A stretch of DNA of 5,939 nt from a bacterium (GCA_037131655.1 JBAXQP010000172.1:1-5939), one strand, 5' to 3'. Shown: positions 1 through 5,900, counted from the first letter of the stretch. Program-made: numbers and translations. The notes: generated by a model from the sequence alone, not told the origin.

Positions 1-135
1 CATAGCCATCAGCCAAACAAAAAGCGCAAAGAATGCCAATTGAGCAAACCGACGAGCATTCTGCATCCGCCAAATCTTGGGTCTAATAGCCTTCTTGAGT
101 TTTCGTTTAGCTTGTGGATTATCAGTTGTTGACAT
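1..135 (-). CDS. N-terminal fragment of a membrane protein, probably a 4Fe-4S polyferredoxin (NapH-like)
   Basis: This is an open frame that starts with ATG at 133-135 and runs off the left edge after 45 codons. The protein begins MSTTDNPQAKRKLKKAI and has a very basic cytoplasmic-type N-terminus. Around residues 28-45 a segment begins RRFAQLAFFALFVWLMAM, which looks like the start of a transmembrane helix. A short basic stretch ending in RR(F/L)xQL before the first helix is typical of membrane polyferredoxins of the NapH/CcoG type, whose iron-sulphur motifs lie further downstream and so outside this window. These proteins are often encoded beside DUF362 genes, and one lies directly upstream on the same strand, so a DUF362-polyferredoxin pair in electron transfer is a reasonable inference. 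Two in-frame TAA codons shortly upstream rule out an extended start. No good Shine-Dalgarno is visible before the ATG, and a later ATG at codon 24 is the alternative. The reading frame is fairly secure; the family assignment is tentative. Confidence 0.55.
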   Translation of the reverse strand, partial: MSTTDNPQAKRKLKKAIRPKIWRMQNARRFAQLAFFALFVWLMAM

Positions 136-232
136 AATTATTTATTACGTAGTTCGAATTGCGTATTTCCGGAAAATCCCGATGCTTCGGTTGCAGAGTG
201 AAGCGCCGCTGCCGAAGAATCTTCATTGGATA

Positions 233-284
233 TAGGGGCAGAGCTAGCTCTGCCTTCCTAAGGGCGTAGCAAGCTACGCCCCTA
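233..284. repeat. Composite double-palindrome intergenic repeat
   Basis: Two perfect palindromes sit side by side. The first is GGCAGAGCTAGCTCTGCC at 237-254. The second is GGGCGTAGC-AA-GCTACGCCC at 262-281. The whole unit is bounded by inverted TAGGGGC (233-239) and GCCCCTA (278-284), so the 52 nt could fold either as two small hairpins or as one long stem. It carries no open frame and lies between the DUF362 gene and the next leftward gene. Short GC-rich units of this style are commonly dispersed in many copies in bacterial intergenic DNA (REP- or MITE-like elements). Copy number cannot be judged from one window. In the leftward transcript it would form a strong structure, but no U-run follows, so it does not look like a canonical terminator. 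Confidence 0.8.
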
Positions 285-352
285 CAAAATCAACCGCCTA
301 TCCCTGAGTAGGTCTTCAGGCCATACCGAAGGGTTCCGGAAGCCCCCCTTAT

Positions 353-376
353 ATTCCCCCTTGGAAAAGGGGAAAT
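353..376. repeat. Imperfect inverted repeat downstream of the DUF362 gene
   Basis: The arms CCCCTT (357-362) and AAGGGG (367-372) pair perfectly around a GGAA loop. After one C-A mismatch, ATT (353-355) pairs with AAT (374-376), giving a stem of about nine pairs. It lies about 50 nt beyond the stop codon of the DUF362 gene. It might end or stabilise that transcript, but the leftward RNA continues with an AU-rich stretch that lacks a U-run, so it is a poor intrinsic terminator. Purine/pyrimidine-rich stems of this kind also occur as dispersed intergenic repeats. Confidence 0.45.
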
Positions 377-385
377 TGGGTTACT

Positions 386-406
386 GATAGCTGACGGCTG
401 ACAGCT
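386..406. repeat. Three-unit heptanucleotide tandem repeat
   Basis: GATAGCT, GACGGCT and GACAGCT follow one another without gaps at 386-392, 393-399 and 400-406 (consensus GAYRGCT). The array lies 17 nt downstream of the DUF362 stop codon and outside any gene. Heptameric short tandem arrays are known as dispersed intergenic elements in some bacteria, notably filamentous cyanobacteria. A related but different array occurs at 5901-5922 in this window. Confidence 0.6.
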
Positions 407-423
407 TCTTGGCCACAGCGCCT

Positions 424-1395
424 TTATGCTTTCACTACTTTTATCAGCTTCAAGTCGGCTTCGCCTAGTCCGTGGTCTTTGGCTTTCATTATGTAATCGA
501 TATCTTCGGGCTTTAGGCCAAATAGGGTGGTGGCGTAGGCATCGATTGCTACCGGATCAACAGAAGCTAGGATTTGATTAGTATTTTTGAGTGGGCCTGG
601 ACCCTTTGGGCCGCCGGCGGTCATGATTTTTATAGCATCAACTATCGTTAAATCAGCTCGAATCACGGTCGAATAGTCAGCAATACTTTGATGCAAGCCG
701 GATCTATGCCAATTACCGCGATCCCAGACTGTTCCCATCATATTCTTCATGCCGATCGTCAGCTTCGCAGATCCATGATCCTTGGCGACGGGGATGTTGA
801 TGAAACAGTCGGCGCGACGGATTTCGCTGATGACTTTCGCTGATTTAAGCGCCTTACCCATAGGGATTAGTATATCCTCGTACATTCCCTCTTGATTTGC
901 AGCGATAATCTCACCGCCGGCAGCTTTTACGGCTTTTTCAATACCACTTATATCGAAAACGAGTTGGGAAGGTTCATCACAGGTGTGCTCGATAACCAAA
1001 ACGCGGCTTGCGCCGGCTTTCTTGCATAATTCAACGACGGTTGCAACGACTTCAGGATTGGTGTTTGCGGCTTGTTCAGGGGTGCGTTGCCAACCGATAT
1101 TCGGTTTGATAACGACGAAAGCGCCCTTCTTGACAAACTTTTCAATCCCCCCTAAGGGTTTCAGCGCATTAATCACCATTTCCCTGGGGCTTCCGGTTGA
1201 GGCAACAGTAACAATCCCTTTGTCTTTTACTGCAAGACTTGGTTTAGCTGGTGTTGAAGAGCTTTTTATAGCCGCGCTCCCTTTACAACCGGTTAAAACC
1301 ACCATCCCCGCTAAACCGGCCCATTTGAGCCAATCGCGGCGGTTCATCTCCGTTTGTTCCAGCTTTTTTTCATCATTATTTTCAGGCGTTTTCAT
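424..1395 (-). CDS. DUF362 domain-containing Tat-exported lipoprotein
   Basis: This is a complete 323-residue protein. The N-terminus carries a twin-arginine signal, NRRDWLK (residues 18-24), then a short hydrophobic stretch and a lipobox LTGC with C37 as the likely lipidated cysteine. It should therefore be exported folded and anchored in the membrane. The mature part matches the DUF362 family as I know it: KPNIGW (97-102), NTNPEVV (111-117), a KDHGSAKLTIGMKNMMG block (205-221), LTIVDAI (249-255) and SVDPVAIDAYATTLFG (278-293). The family's biochemical activity is not established. Some members carry ferredoxin domains, but this one has only scattered cysteines (C37, C124, C139, C197) and no CxxCxxC motif. 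It may therefore act with the iron-sulphur protein apparently encoded downstream. The start at 1395 is supported by GAGG (1403-1406) seven nt upstream; the internal ATG at codon 17 lacks such a site. A good promoter lies at 1443-1472. The gene is transcribed divergently from alaS. Confidence 0.9.
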   Translation of the reverse strand: MKTPENNDEKKLEQTEMNRRDWLKWAGLAGMVVLTGCKGSAAIKSSSTPAKPSLAVKDKGIVTVASTGSPREMVINALKPLGGIEKFVKKGAFVVIKPNIGWQRTPEQAANTNPEVVATVVELCKKAGASRVLVIEHTCDEPSQLVFDISGIEKAVKAAGGEIIAANQEGMYEDILIPMGKALKSAKVISEIRRADCFINIPVAKDHGSAKLTIGMKNMMGTVWDRGNWHRSGLHQSIADYSTVIRADLTIVDAIKIMTAGGPKGPGPLKNTNQILASVDPVAIDAYATTLFGLKPEDIDYIMKAKDHGLGEADLKLIKVVKA

Positions 1396-1442
1396 CGTTC
1401 AACCTCATATACCGTAGGAATTATTTAGGCAAACTCATGTTT

Positions 1443-1472
1443 ACTATAACACCAAATCTCAGCTATTGGCAA
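1443..1472 (-). promoter_or_regulatory. Sigma-70-type promoter for the DUF362 gene
   Basis: Read leftward, TTGCCA (1472-1467) is a five-of-six match to the -35 box. It is followed after 18 nt by TATAGT (1448-1443), a five-of-six match to the -10 box. The -10 is preceded by TGT, giving the extended -10 form. Transcription would begin about 40 nt before the ATG at 1395. This is a consensus match only. Confidence 0.6.
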
Positions 1473-1509
1473 GCAATTGAATGAGTTATCAATCCTAAAT
1501 CCACCCAAA

Positions 1510-1538
1510 ATGTCTGCCTCCAAGGCATCAGGTACAAT
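1510..1538 (+). promoter_or_regulatory. Candidate promoter for alaS
   Basis: TACAAT at 1533-1538 is a five-of-six match to the -10 box and would place the transcription start about 22 nt before the TTG codon. The element 17 nt upstream (ATGTCT, 1510-1515) matches the -35 consensus poorly. A small inverted repeat TGCCT-CCA-AGGCA (1515-1527) falls in the spacer and could be an operator or could be chance. No T-box leader is visible: the divergent spacer is too short and has no specifier-type stem. Confidence 0.35.
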
Positions 1539-1556
1539 TAATGCCAATAAATAGTT

Positions 1557-1562
1557 AGGTGG
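1557..1562 (+). promoter_or_regulatory. Shine-Dalgarno site that decides the alaS start
   Basis: AGGTGG lies five nt before the TTG at 1568. That is a good spacing and close to the AGGAGG ideal. The alternative start GTG at 1559-1561 lies inside this site and has only AT-rich sequence upstream (AATAAATAGTTA), so it would have no ribosome binding site. The TTG start also gives MNARELRRKYIEFF, the usual beginning of alanyl-tRNA synthetases. Confidence 0.7.
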
Positions 1563-1567
1563 GGAAC

Positions 1568-4243
1568 TTGAACGCTCGCGAACTTAGACGCAAATACATC
1601 GAATTCTTTAAATCGAAGGACCATCGGGAATACCCTTCATCCAGCTTGGTGCCGATCAATGTGCTTGGGAATGAGGACGAATCGCTCCTGTTTACCAGCG
1701 CTGGAATGGTCCAATTCAAACCGTATTTCCTTGCTGTAGCACAGCCGCCGCACCCTCGTCTAACGGATGCCCAAAAATGTCTGAGAACAACTGATATTGA
1801 GTCCGTTGGCGATAGTTCACACCTGACTTTCTTCGAGATGATGGGCAATTTCAGCTTCGGTAATTACTTCAAACCGGAAGCAATCGAATGGGCGTGGGAA
1901 TTCCTCACCGAATGGCTCAAACTCGATCCGAGCCGCCTGCGAGTAACTGTCTATAAAGAGGACGATGAAGCCTATAACCTTTGGCTAACCAAAATCGGCC
2001 TTCATGCTGAACGTATCTCACGCTTTGATGAGGACAAAAACTACTGGCCAGGCAAAGCTGTAACTATGGGACCCAATGGCCCCTGCGGTCCTTGCAGTGA
2101 AATTTTTTGGGATACAAGCCCCGATTTGCCATTCGACAACGAATGGAATGGTGATGGGAATCGCTGGCTGGAGATTTGGAACCTAGTGTTCATGCAATTC
2201 GAACGTATCGGCGATTTGATCATTGACAACGCTTTGACAAGAGATGGCCATTGGGAAAATGTGGAACTTCTACCACTGCCTAACAAGAATGTCGATACAG
2301 GAATGGGTTTAGAACGAACTTCGGCGGCGCTTCTGGGAATGCCAAGTGTCTATGAGACCGACGTATTCCAACCGATCTTGAAACGAATTGGGGAACTCTC
2401 CAAGAGAAATTACGAAACGGCGGATGAGCCGATTAAGGTCGTCTTCCGCATCATCGCCGACCATATTCGATCTGCGACTTTCTGCATCGCTGATGGTGTT
2501 CGTCCTGAAAACACTGGTCGAGGCTATGTGCTCAGGCGCCTAATTAGACGAGCTATTTTGAAGGGCCAGCGTCAGCTTGGCTTTAAGAAGCCGTTCTTTG
2601 CCGACGTCTTCCCCGCCGTTGTTGAAGTCCTAAGCGACCAATATCCTGAACTAATCGAACGTCGTGATTTTATTATTCGAACGTTGCAAGACGAAGAAGA
2701 TCTATTCCGTTCCAGACTCGCGGAAGGCATTAAGCGTGCGGAAGGTTTAGCCCTGACTGGCCGTGATGCGTTCATGCTCTACGACACCTACGGTTTTCCG
2801 CTTGAAGTAACGATGGAACTTGCTCAAGAGCGTGGGTTGACAATCGACCTCGAAGAGTTCAACCGCTCACTTGAAGAGCAGCGCCAACGTTCCAAGGTCG
2901 CCGGAGGAATAGCCGAGGATGTCTTCAGCAAAGACGCAGGCGTGCTTCAAGAACTCACTAAAACTATCCCTGCCACCCAATTCGCTGGTTATAGCGGATG
3001 TGAAGCTGAGGCGCAAGTAGTCGGTCTAATTGTCGAAGGCAAAATCGCCCAGAGCGCAAAGAAGGGCGATAGGGTCGAAGTTATCCTCGACCAAACCCCG
3101 TTCTATGCCGAGTCAGGCGGGCCGGTTGGTGACACAGGCAAAATCACAAGCCCCACAGGTTCGATTGAAGTCTTGGACACTCAAAAAGTCAACGAGCGCT
3201 GGGCACATATCGGCAAAGTGTTAGAAGGTGAAATTTCGGTAGGTGAGCAAGTTCATGCCGTAGTCGAGACCGCGCGGCGGATGGATATTGAACGCAACCA
3301 CACGGCAACCCACCTGCTTCATGCCGCTCTTCGAACGGTATTAGGAGCGCATGTGCATCAAGCGGGATCGTTGGTAGCGCCGAACTCTCTGCGCTTTGAC
3401 TTCACCCACAACAAGGCTATGACTGAAGACGAGATCAGAGGTGTGGAGGAGTTAGTTAATCATGAAATATTATCCGACCGAGTAGTTCAGGCTCACGCGG
3501 ACATGCCGATTGCCGAAGCGCGCGAACGGGGAGCGATGGCTTTATTTGGTGAAAAGTACGGCGATAAGGTGCGCATGGTCGAGGTTGAACAGTTCTCACG
3601 AGAGCTTTGCGGTGGGCTGCACGTCGGCCACACATCCCAGATTGGCCAGTTTAGAATAACCACTGAAAGCAGTGTTGCCAGTGGGGTTCGGCGAATTGAA
3701 GCGGTCACAGGGATTGGCGCTTACCAATATGGCGTTGAGCGTGACAGACTCCTTCGCGAAGCTGCCGCTACTTTACGAACTTCGCCAAATGAAATCGCCG
3801 CCGGTATTGAGCGGCTTCAGAATCAGTTAAAACAAACCGAAAAACGCTTGGAAGGCCTCCGTACCGAACAAGCAAGCACGGGCGCTGAGGTCAAGGTGTT
3901 TGAAGTCGACGGCATTAAAATCGTCGCCCAAAAGGCCGAGAACACCGATGCCAAGTCTGCCTCGATTATTGCCGATCGCCTTGCCGAGCAAAATCCAGAC
4001 AGCGCCGTCATCATCGCTGCCATAGATGAAGGTAAAGCAATGTTCGTTGCCAAAGTGCCGGCCTTGTTACTCCAAAAAGGGGTTCATGCAGGCAACTTGG
4101 TTCGCGAAGTTGCAAAAATCGCAGGTGGCGGCGGGGGAGGCCGACCCGATTTCGCTCAAGCCGGAGCTAAAGACCTTTCAAAAATCGATGAAGCCCTCTT
4201 AGCCGTTCCGGGAATTATAGAAGGTCAACTTAAATCCAAATAA
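1568..4243 (+). CDS. alaS: Alanyl-tRNA synthetase (AlaRS)
   Basis: This enzyme attaches alanine to tRNA-Ala in the cytoplasm and hydrolyses mischarged Ser- and Gly-tRNA-Ala. It is 891 residues from the TTG start (894 from an in-frame GTG at 1559), slightly longer than the usual 875-880. Class II catalytic features are present: the motif 2 block CLRTTDI..HLTFFEMMGNFSFG (71-98) and motif 3 GMGLERT (245-251). The editing domain has HTATHLLH (578-585), supplying the HxxxH zinc ligands. Later comes CGGLH (681-685), supplying the Cys and His of CxxxH; the usual residue before the His is Thr or Cys, so Leu is odd. SSVASGVRRIEAVTG (701-715) is canonical. A helical linker (about 723-765) leads to the C-Ala domain with its glycine run and RPDFAQAG (853-866). 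An extra segment (about 214-233) lies between WNLVFMQF and PLPNKNVDTG. The gene stands alone, divergent from the DUF362 gene and convergent with the URO-D-like gene. The identification is certain; the exact start is likely but not proven. Confidence 0.98.
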   Translation: MNARELRRKYIEFFKSKDHREYPSSSLVPINVLGNEDESLLFTSAGMVQFKPYFLAVAQPPHPRLTDAQKCLRTTDIESVGDSSHLTFFEMMGNFSFGNYFKPEAIEWAWEFLTEWLKLDPSRLRVTVYKEDDEAYNLWLTKIGLHAERISRFDEDKNYWPGKAVTMGPNGPCGPCSEIFWDTSPDLPFDNEWNGDGNRWLEIWNLVFMQFERIGDLIIDNALTRDGHWENVELLPLPNKNVDTGMGLERTSAALLGMPSVYETDVFQPILKRIGELSKRNYETADEPIKVVFRIIADHIRSATFCIADGVRPENTGRGYVLRRLIRRAILKGQRQLGFKKPFFADVFPAVVEVLSDQYPELIERRDFIIRTLQDEEDLFRSRLAEGIKRAEGLALTGRDAFMLYDTYGFPLEVTMELAQERGLTIDLEEFNRSLEEQRQRSKVAGGIAEDVFSKDAGVLQELTKTIPATQFAGYSGCEAEAQVVGLIVEGKIAQSAKKGDRVEVILDQTPFYAESGGPVGDTGKITSPTGSIEVLDTQKVNERWAHIGKVLEGEISVGEQVHAVVETARRMDIERNHTATHLLHAALRTVLGAHVHQAGSLVAPNSLRFDFTHNKAMTEDEIRGVEELVNHEILSDRVVQAHADMPIAEARERGAMALFGEKYGDKVRMVEVEQFSRELCGGLHVGHTSQIGQFRITTESSVASGVRRIEAVTGIGAYQYGVERDRLLREAAATLRTSPNEIAAGIERLQNQLKQTEKRLEGLRTEQASTGAEVKVFEVDGIKIVAQKAENTDAKSASIIADRLAEQNPDSAVIIAAIDEGKAMFVAKVPALLLQKGVHAGNLVREVAKIAGGGGGGRPDFAQAGAKDLSKIDEALLAVPGIIEGQLKSK

Positions 4244-4244
4244 C

Positions 4245-4285
4245 AAAAAAAAATCAGGGCGCGGCTTGTGCCTCGCCCTGATTTT
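4245..4285. terminator. Bidirectional rho-independent terminator shared by alaS and the leftward operon
   Basis: A perfect 12-bp stem joins AAAATCAGGGCG (4250-4261) to CGCCCTGATTTT (4274-4285). Beyond a C-T mismatch, an inner GGC/GCC pairs around a TTGT tetraloop. A run of nine A (4245-4253) gives nine U after the hairpin in the leftward transcript, making it a strong terminator for the URO-D-like gene and small-protein unit. In the rightward direction only four U follow, all inside the stem, so termination of alaS is probably adequate but weaker. It begins two nt after the alaS stop codon. Confidence 0.92.
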
Positions 4286-4306
4286 AGCTTCTTAATCCCC
4301 TAAAGT

Positions 4307-4462
4307 TCAGGGGGTCGTGTTTGGTTCCTTACTCATCAAACGACTCGTAGGTGGCGCGATGAGAACTAAAGGCGCAAAAAGGATAGCAAGTAGAAACAAA
4401 ATCCCCATATCCATCGAGGAACGTGCACTGGAGCTGCCGCATTTTTTACAACACTTAATCAT
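4307..4462 (-). CDS. Small (51-residue) single-pass membrane protein with a CxxCG knuckle
   Basis: This open frame reads from ATG (4462-4460) to TGA (4309-4307) and is too short for most gene callers. The protein begins MIKCCKKCGSSSARSS; C5-K-K-C8-G is half of a zinc-ribbon or rubredoxin-like knuckle, with C4 adjacent. A strongly hydrophobic segment follows (about residues 19-38, MGILFLLAILFAPLVLIAPP), then a short polar tail TSRLMSKEPNTTP. The layout predicts one transmembrane helix with the cysteines on one side. AGGGGG (4476-4471) lies eight nt before the ATG and could serve as the ribosome binding site. The frame starts only 26 nt after the stop of the URO-D-like gene on the same strand, and a strong terminator follows it, which supports co-transcription. 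I do not recognise a family. The function is unknown; metal binding or membrane tethering of a partner is speculation. It could also be a chance frame in a trailer region. Confidence 0.6.
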   Translation of the reverse strand: MIKCCKKCGSSSARSSMDMGILFLLAILFAPLVLIAPPTSRLMSKEPNTTP

Positions 4463-4488
4463 GAGCCTGGCCCCCTATTAATAAATTA

Positions 4489-5721
4489 CTAACTAGCGTA
4501 CTCCGTAGCGAGACGTTGAGCGATATCCGTCCAGATTGTAAACCTTTCCGGATGATTTTCGCAAGTGTGTGTATCCTTAAGAATCAACTCAATAACGCAG
4601 TTTTTCGATACTTCTAATGCATGACGGATATAATTTTCGATCATTTTCTCATCAAATCGACCGACTAGGTGTGACGGCTGTGGTTTCCATGAAAAAATAA
4701 ATTTTTCCTGCAATTTCTCAGCACATTTATCCACATTGGCTGATGGCGCGATCGAGATTCGACGCATATTGGGGATGCTGCAAATATCATCAAGTTTGTT
4801 CGTCAAATCCTCGCAGCAGCCATAGCCAAGAAGACCCCAACCTTCGAGAAGTTTTTTCTCATATTCCAAAACAAACTCTCGGTGCATCTTCGGCGAGACC
4901 TGAGCCATTTCCTGAGCCTCAGCCGATGCCCACATATCACAAGGGCGAACACGGTCGGGATTAAAGCCGGGCTTTGGAAGTTCAGTCGAATAACCAACCC
5001 CGCCCGAATTTTGATAGCTCTTGTCATTGTTCAGACTGAGAAGATTCTGGTCGATATACTGCTTAATTCGCCGTTGTGCGGCCTCGGCGAGGAACGCCAT
5101 CGCATCATGCAGCATTTCAGGCTCATCATACATATCTTCCATAACCTGACCGACACCTCGCCAAACGGTATAGATGCCCATAAGGTGGAAGGAGACATGC
5201 CGAACACCCTTGATCTGCACATCCATGATGTCGCCGATAAGATCCTGCATCATCTCGAACTCACTCATTGTTGCCGCTTCGTCATAAGTGTATTCGGGGA
5301 AGCGAAGTTTCTTGAGGTCACTTGCTTCTTTTATAACCGGTTCGATACGATAGGCACCCCTTGATGTGGTAGCAGAAACTTGCTTGCCTTCAATTCCCCA
5401 ACTGGATTCATGAAGCTTCTTCTCCACAGTCCAGATCTTTTCAACCGGCTTATCATCGCGAATATTGTCATAAGCCCAAAGCTGCCTCAAAAGGTCAAAT
5501 TCAATCCAACAAGCAGGCGCTTCGGTGCATTGCCTTGGGATAAAAGTATCTATTTCATCCCAAGAGCCTTCAGGGAAGACGAGGATCATCGGCTTCACTC
5601 TCTCAAGCCGGTTATGCCGCTTCCACATTTCCCGTTTCTTTTCCATTTTCGGCATATCAGCAATATCAGCAATCCGCTTAGCTAGGTCTCTTATTATCTG
5701 TCGGTCACGTTGATTAATCAT
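4489..5721 (-). CDS. URO-D superfamily protein, probable corrinoid-linked methyltransferase-like enzyme
   Basis: This is a complete 410-residue protein with no signal peptide, so it is probably cytosolic. It resembles the divergent branch of the uroporphyrinogen decarboxylase superfamily that is usually linked to cobalamin-dependent methyl transfer rather than haem synthesis. Family-like stretches are the N-terminal helix with RHNRLERVKPMILVFPEGSW (35-54), GVRHVSFHLMGIYTVW (172-187), WGLLGYGCCEDL (295-306), PNMRRISIAPSANV (317-330), FSWKPQPS (343-350) and VIELILKDTHTCENHPERF (376-394). In MtaA-type methyltransferases zinc is held by HxC plus a distant Cys. Here the matching place appears to read Y300-G-C302-C303-E304, with C387 in THTC about 85 residues later as a possible partner. 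This is my inference. AGGTGA (5733-5728), with GGA just before it, lies six nt before the ATG and supports the start. No corrinoid protein gene is adjacent in this window, so the substrate cannot be predicted. It appears to form an operon with the 51-residue membrane protein downstream. It should not be annotated as hemE. Confidence 0.85.
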   Translation of the reverse strand: MINQRDRQIIRDLAKRIADIADMPKMEKKREMWKRHNRLERVKPMILVFPEGSWDEIDTFIPRQCTEAPACWIEFDLLRQLWAYDNIRDDKPVEKIWTVEKKLHESSWGIEGKQVSATTSRGAYRIEPVIKEASDLKKLRFPEYTYDEAATMSEFEMMQDLIGDIMDVQIKGVRHVSFHLMGIYTVWRGVGQVMEDMYDEPEMLHDAMAFLAEAAQRRIKQYIDQNLLSLNNDKSYQNSGGVGYSTELPKPGFNPDRVRPCDMWASAEAQEMAQVSPKMHREFVLEYEKKLLEGWGLLGYGCCEDLTNKLDDICSIPNMRRISIAPSANVDKCAEKLQEKFIFSWKPQPSHLVGRFDEKMIENYIRHALEVSKNCVIELILKDTHTCENHPERFTIWTDIAQRLATEYAS

Positions 5722-5817
5722 TCGCTTTCACCTTCCACTCTATTCTACCGCTACAACAATGCTGTGTTCTAGCCTCTAAGTATTTTTTTGGCACTATGGC
5801 ATTTATTGTGGGTTTAC

Positions 5818-5847
5818 GCTATAAAATCGACAACGCTTTGCTCGCAA
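5818..5847 (-). promoter_or_regulatory. Weak candidate promoter for the URO-D-like gene
   Basis: Read leftward, TTGCGA (5847-5842) and TATAGC (5823-5818) are separated by 18 nt. Each matches its consensus at four of six positions. The implied leader is about 90 nt. An overlapping alternative, TTGTCG with CACAAT at 17 nt spacing, is no better. The 218 nt upstream of the gene hold no convincing coding sequence. Confidence 0.25.
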
Positions 5848-5860
5848 CTATTCGCAATGT

Positions 5861-5898
5861 CCCGAGCGACTGGGGGCAAGCCCCCAGATCCCGAGTGA
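5861..5898. repeat. Perfect palindrome flanked by short direct repeats
   Basis: CTGGGGGC-AA-GCCCCCAG (5870-5887) is a perfect inverted repeat with an AA centre. It is bracketed by CCCGAGCGA (5861-5869) and CCCGAGTGA (5890-5898), direct repeats that match at eight of nine positions. Palindrome plus flanking direct repeats is the layout expected of a small inserted or mobilised element, or of a REP-like unit. Its GCAAGC core is the same as in the second palindrome at 262-281. No U-run follows on either strand, so it is not a standard terminator. Confidence 0.65.
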
Positions 5899-5900
5899 GT

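Noticed and set aside
166..175. TTTCCGGAAA palindrome, with a second TTCCGGAA in the same spacer
   Set aside because: The palindromes are short and of a common type, with no relation to a promoter box, so chance occurrence is likely.
983..1417. 144-codon rightward frame opposite the DUF362 gene
   Set aside because: It is a shadow of the opposite strand. The DUF362 frame has family motifs, a Tat signal and a ribosome binding site.
1396..1556. T-box or other riboswitch upstream of alaS
   Set aside because: The divergent spacer is short and already holds promoter-like boxes. No T-box consensus or terminator/antiterminator pair was found.
4297..4313. Small stem CCCCT/AGGGG overlapping the stop codon of the 51-residue frame
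   Set aside because: It is only five base pairs with a seven-nt loop and no U-run. The much stronger hairpin at 4250-4285 explains termination.
4882..5364. 160-codon rightward frame opposite the URO-D-like gene
   Set aside because: It is a shadow frame with no domain and no clear initiation site, fully inside a well-supported gene.
4489..5721. Annotation as hemE (uroporphyrinogen decarboxylase)
   Set aside because: The protein is longer than HemE, lacks its characteristic N-terminal sequence as I know it, and has no haem-pathway neighbours. Superfamily membership only is supported.
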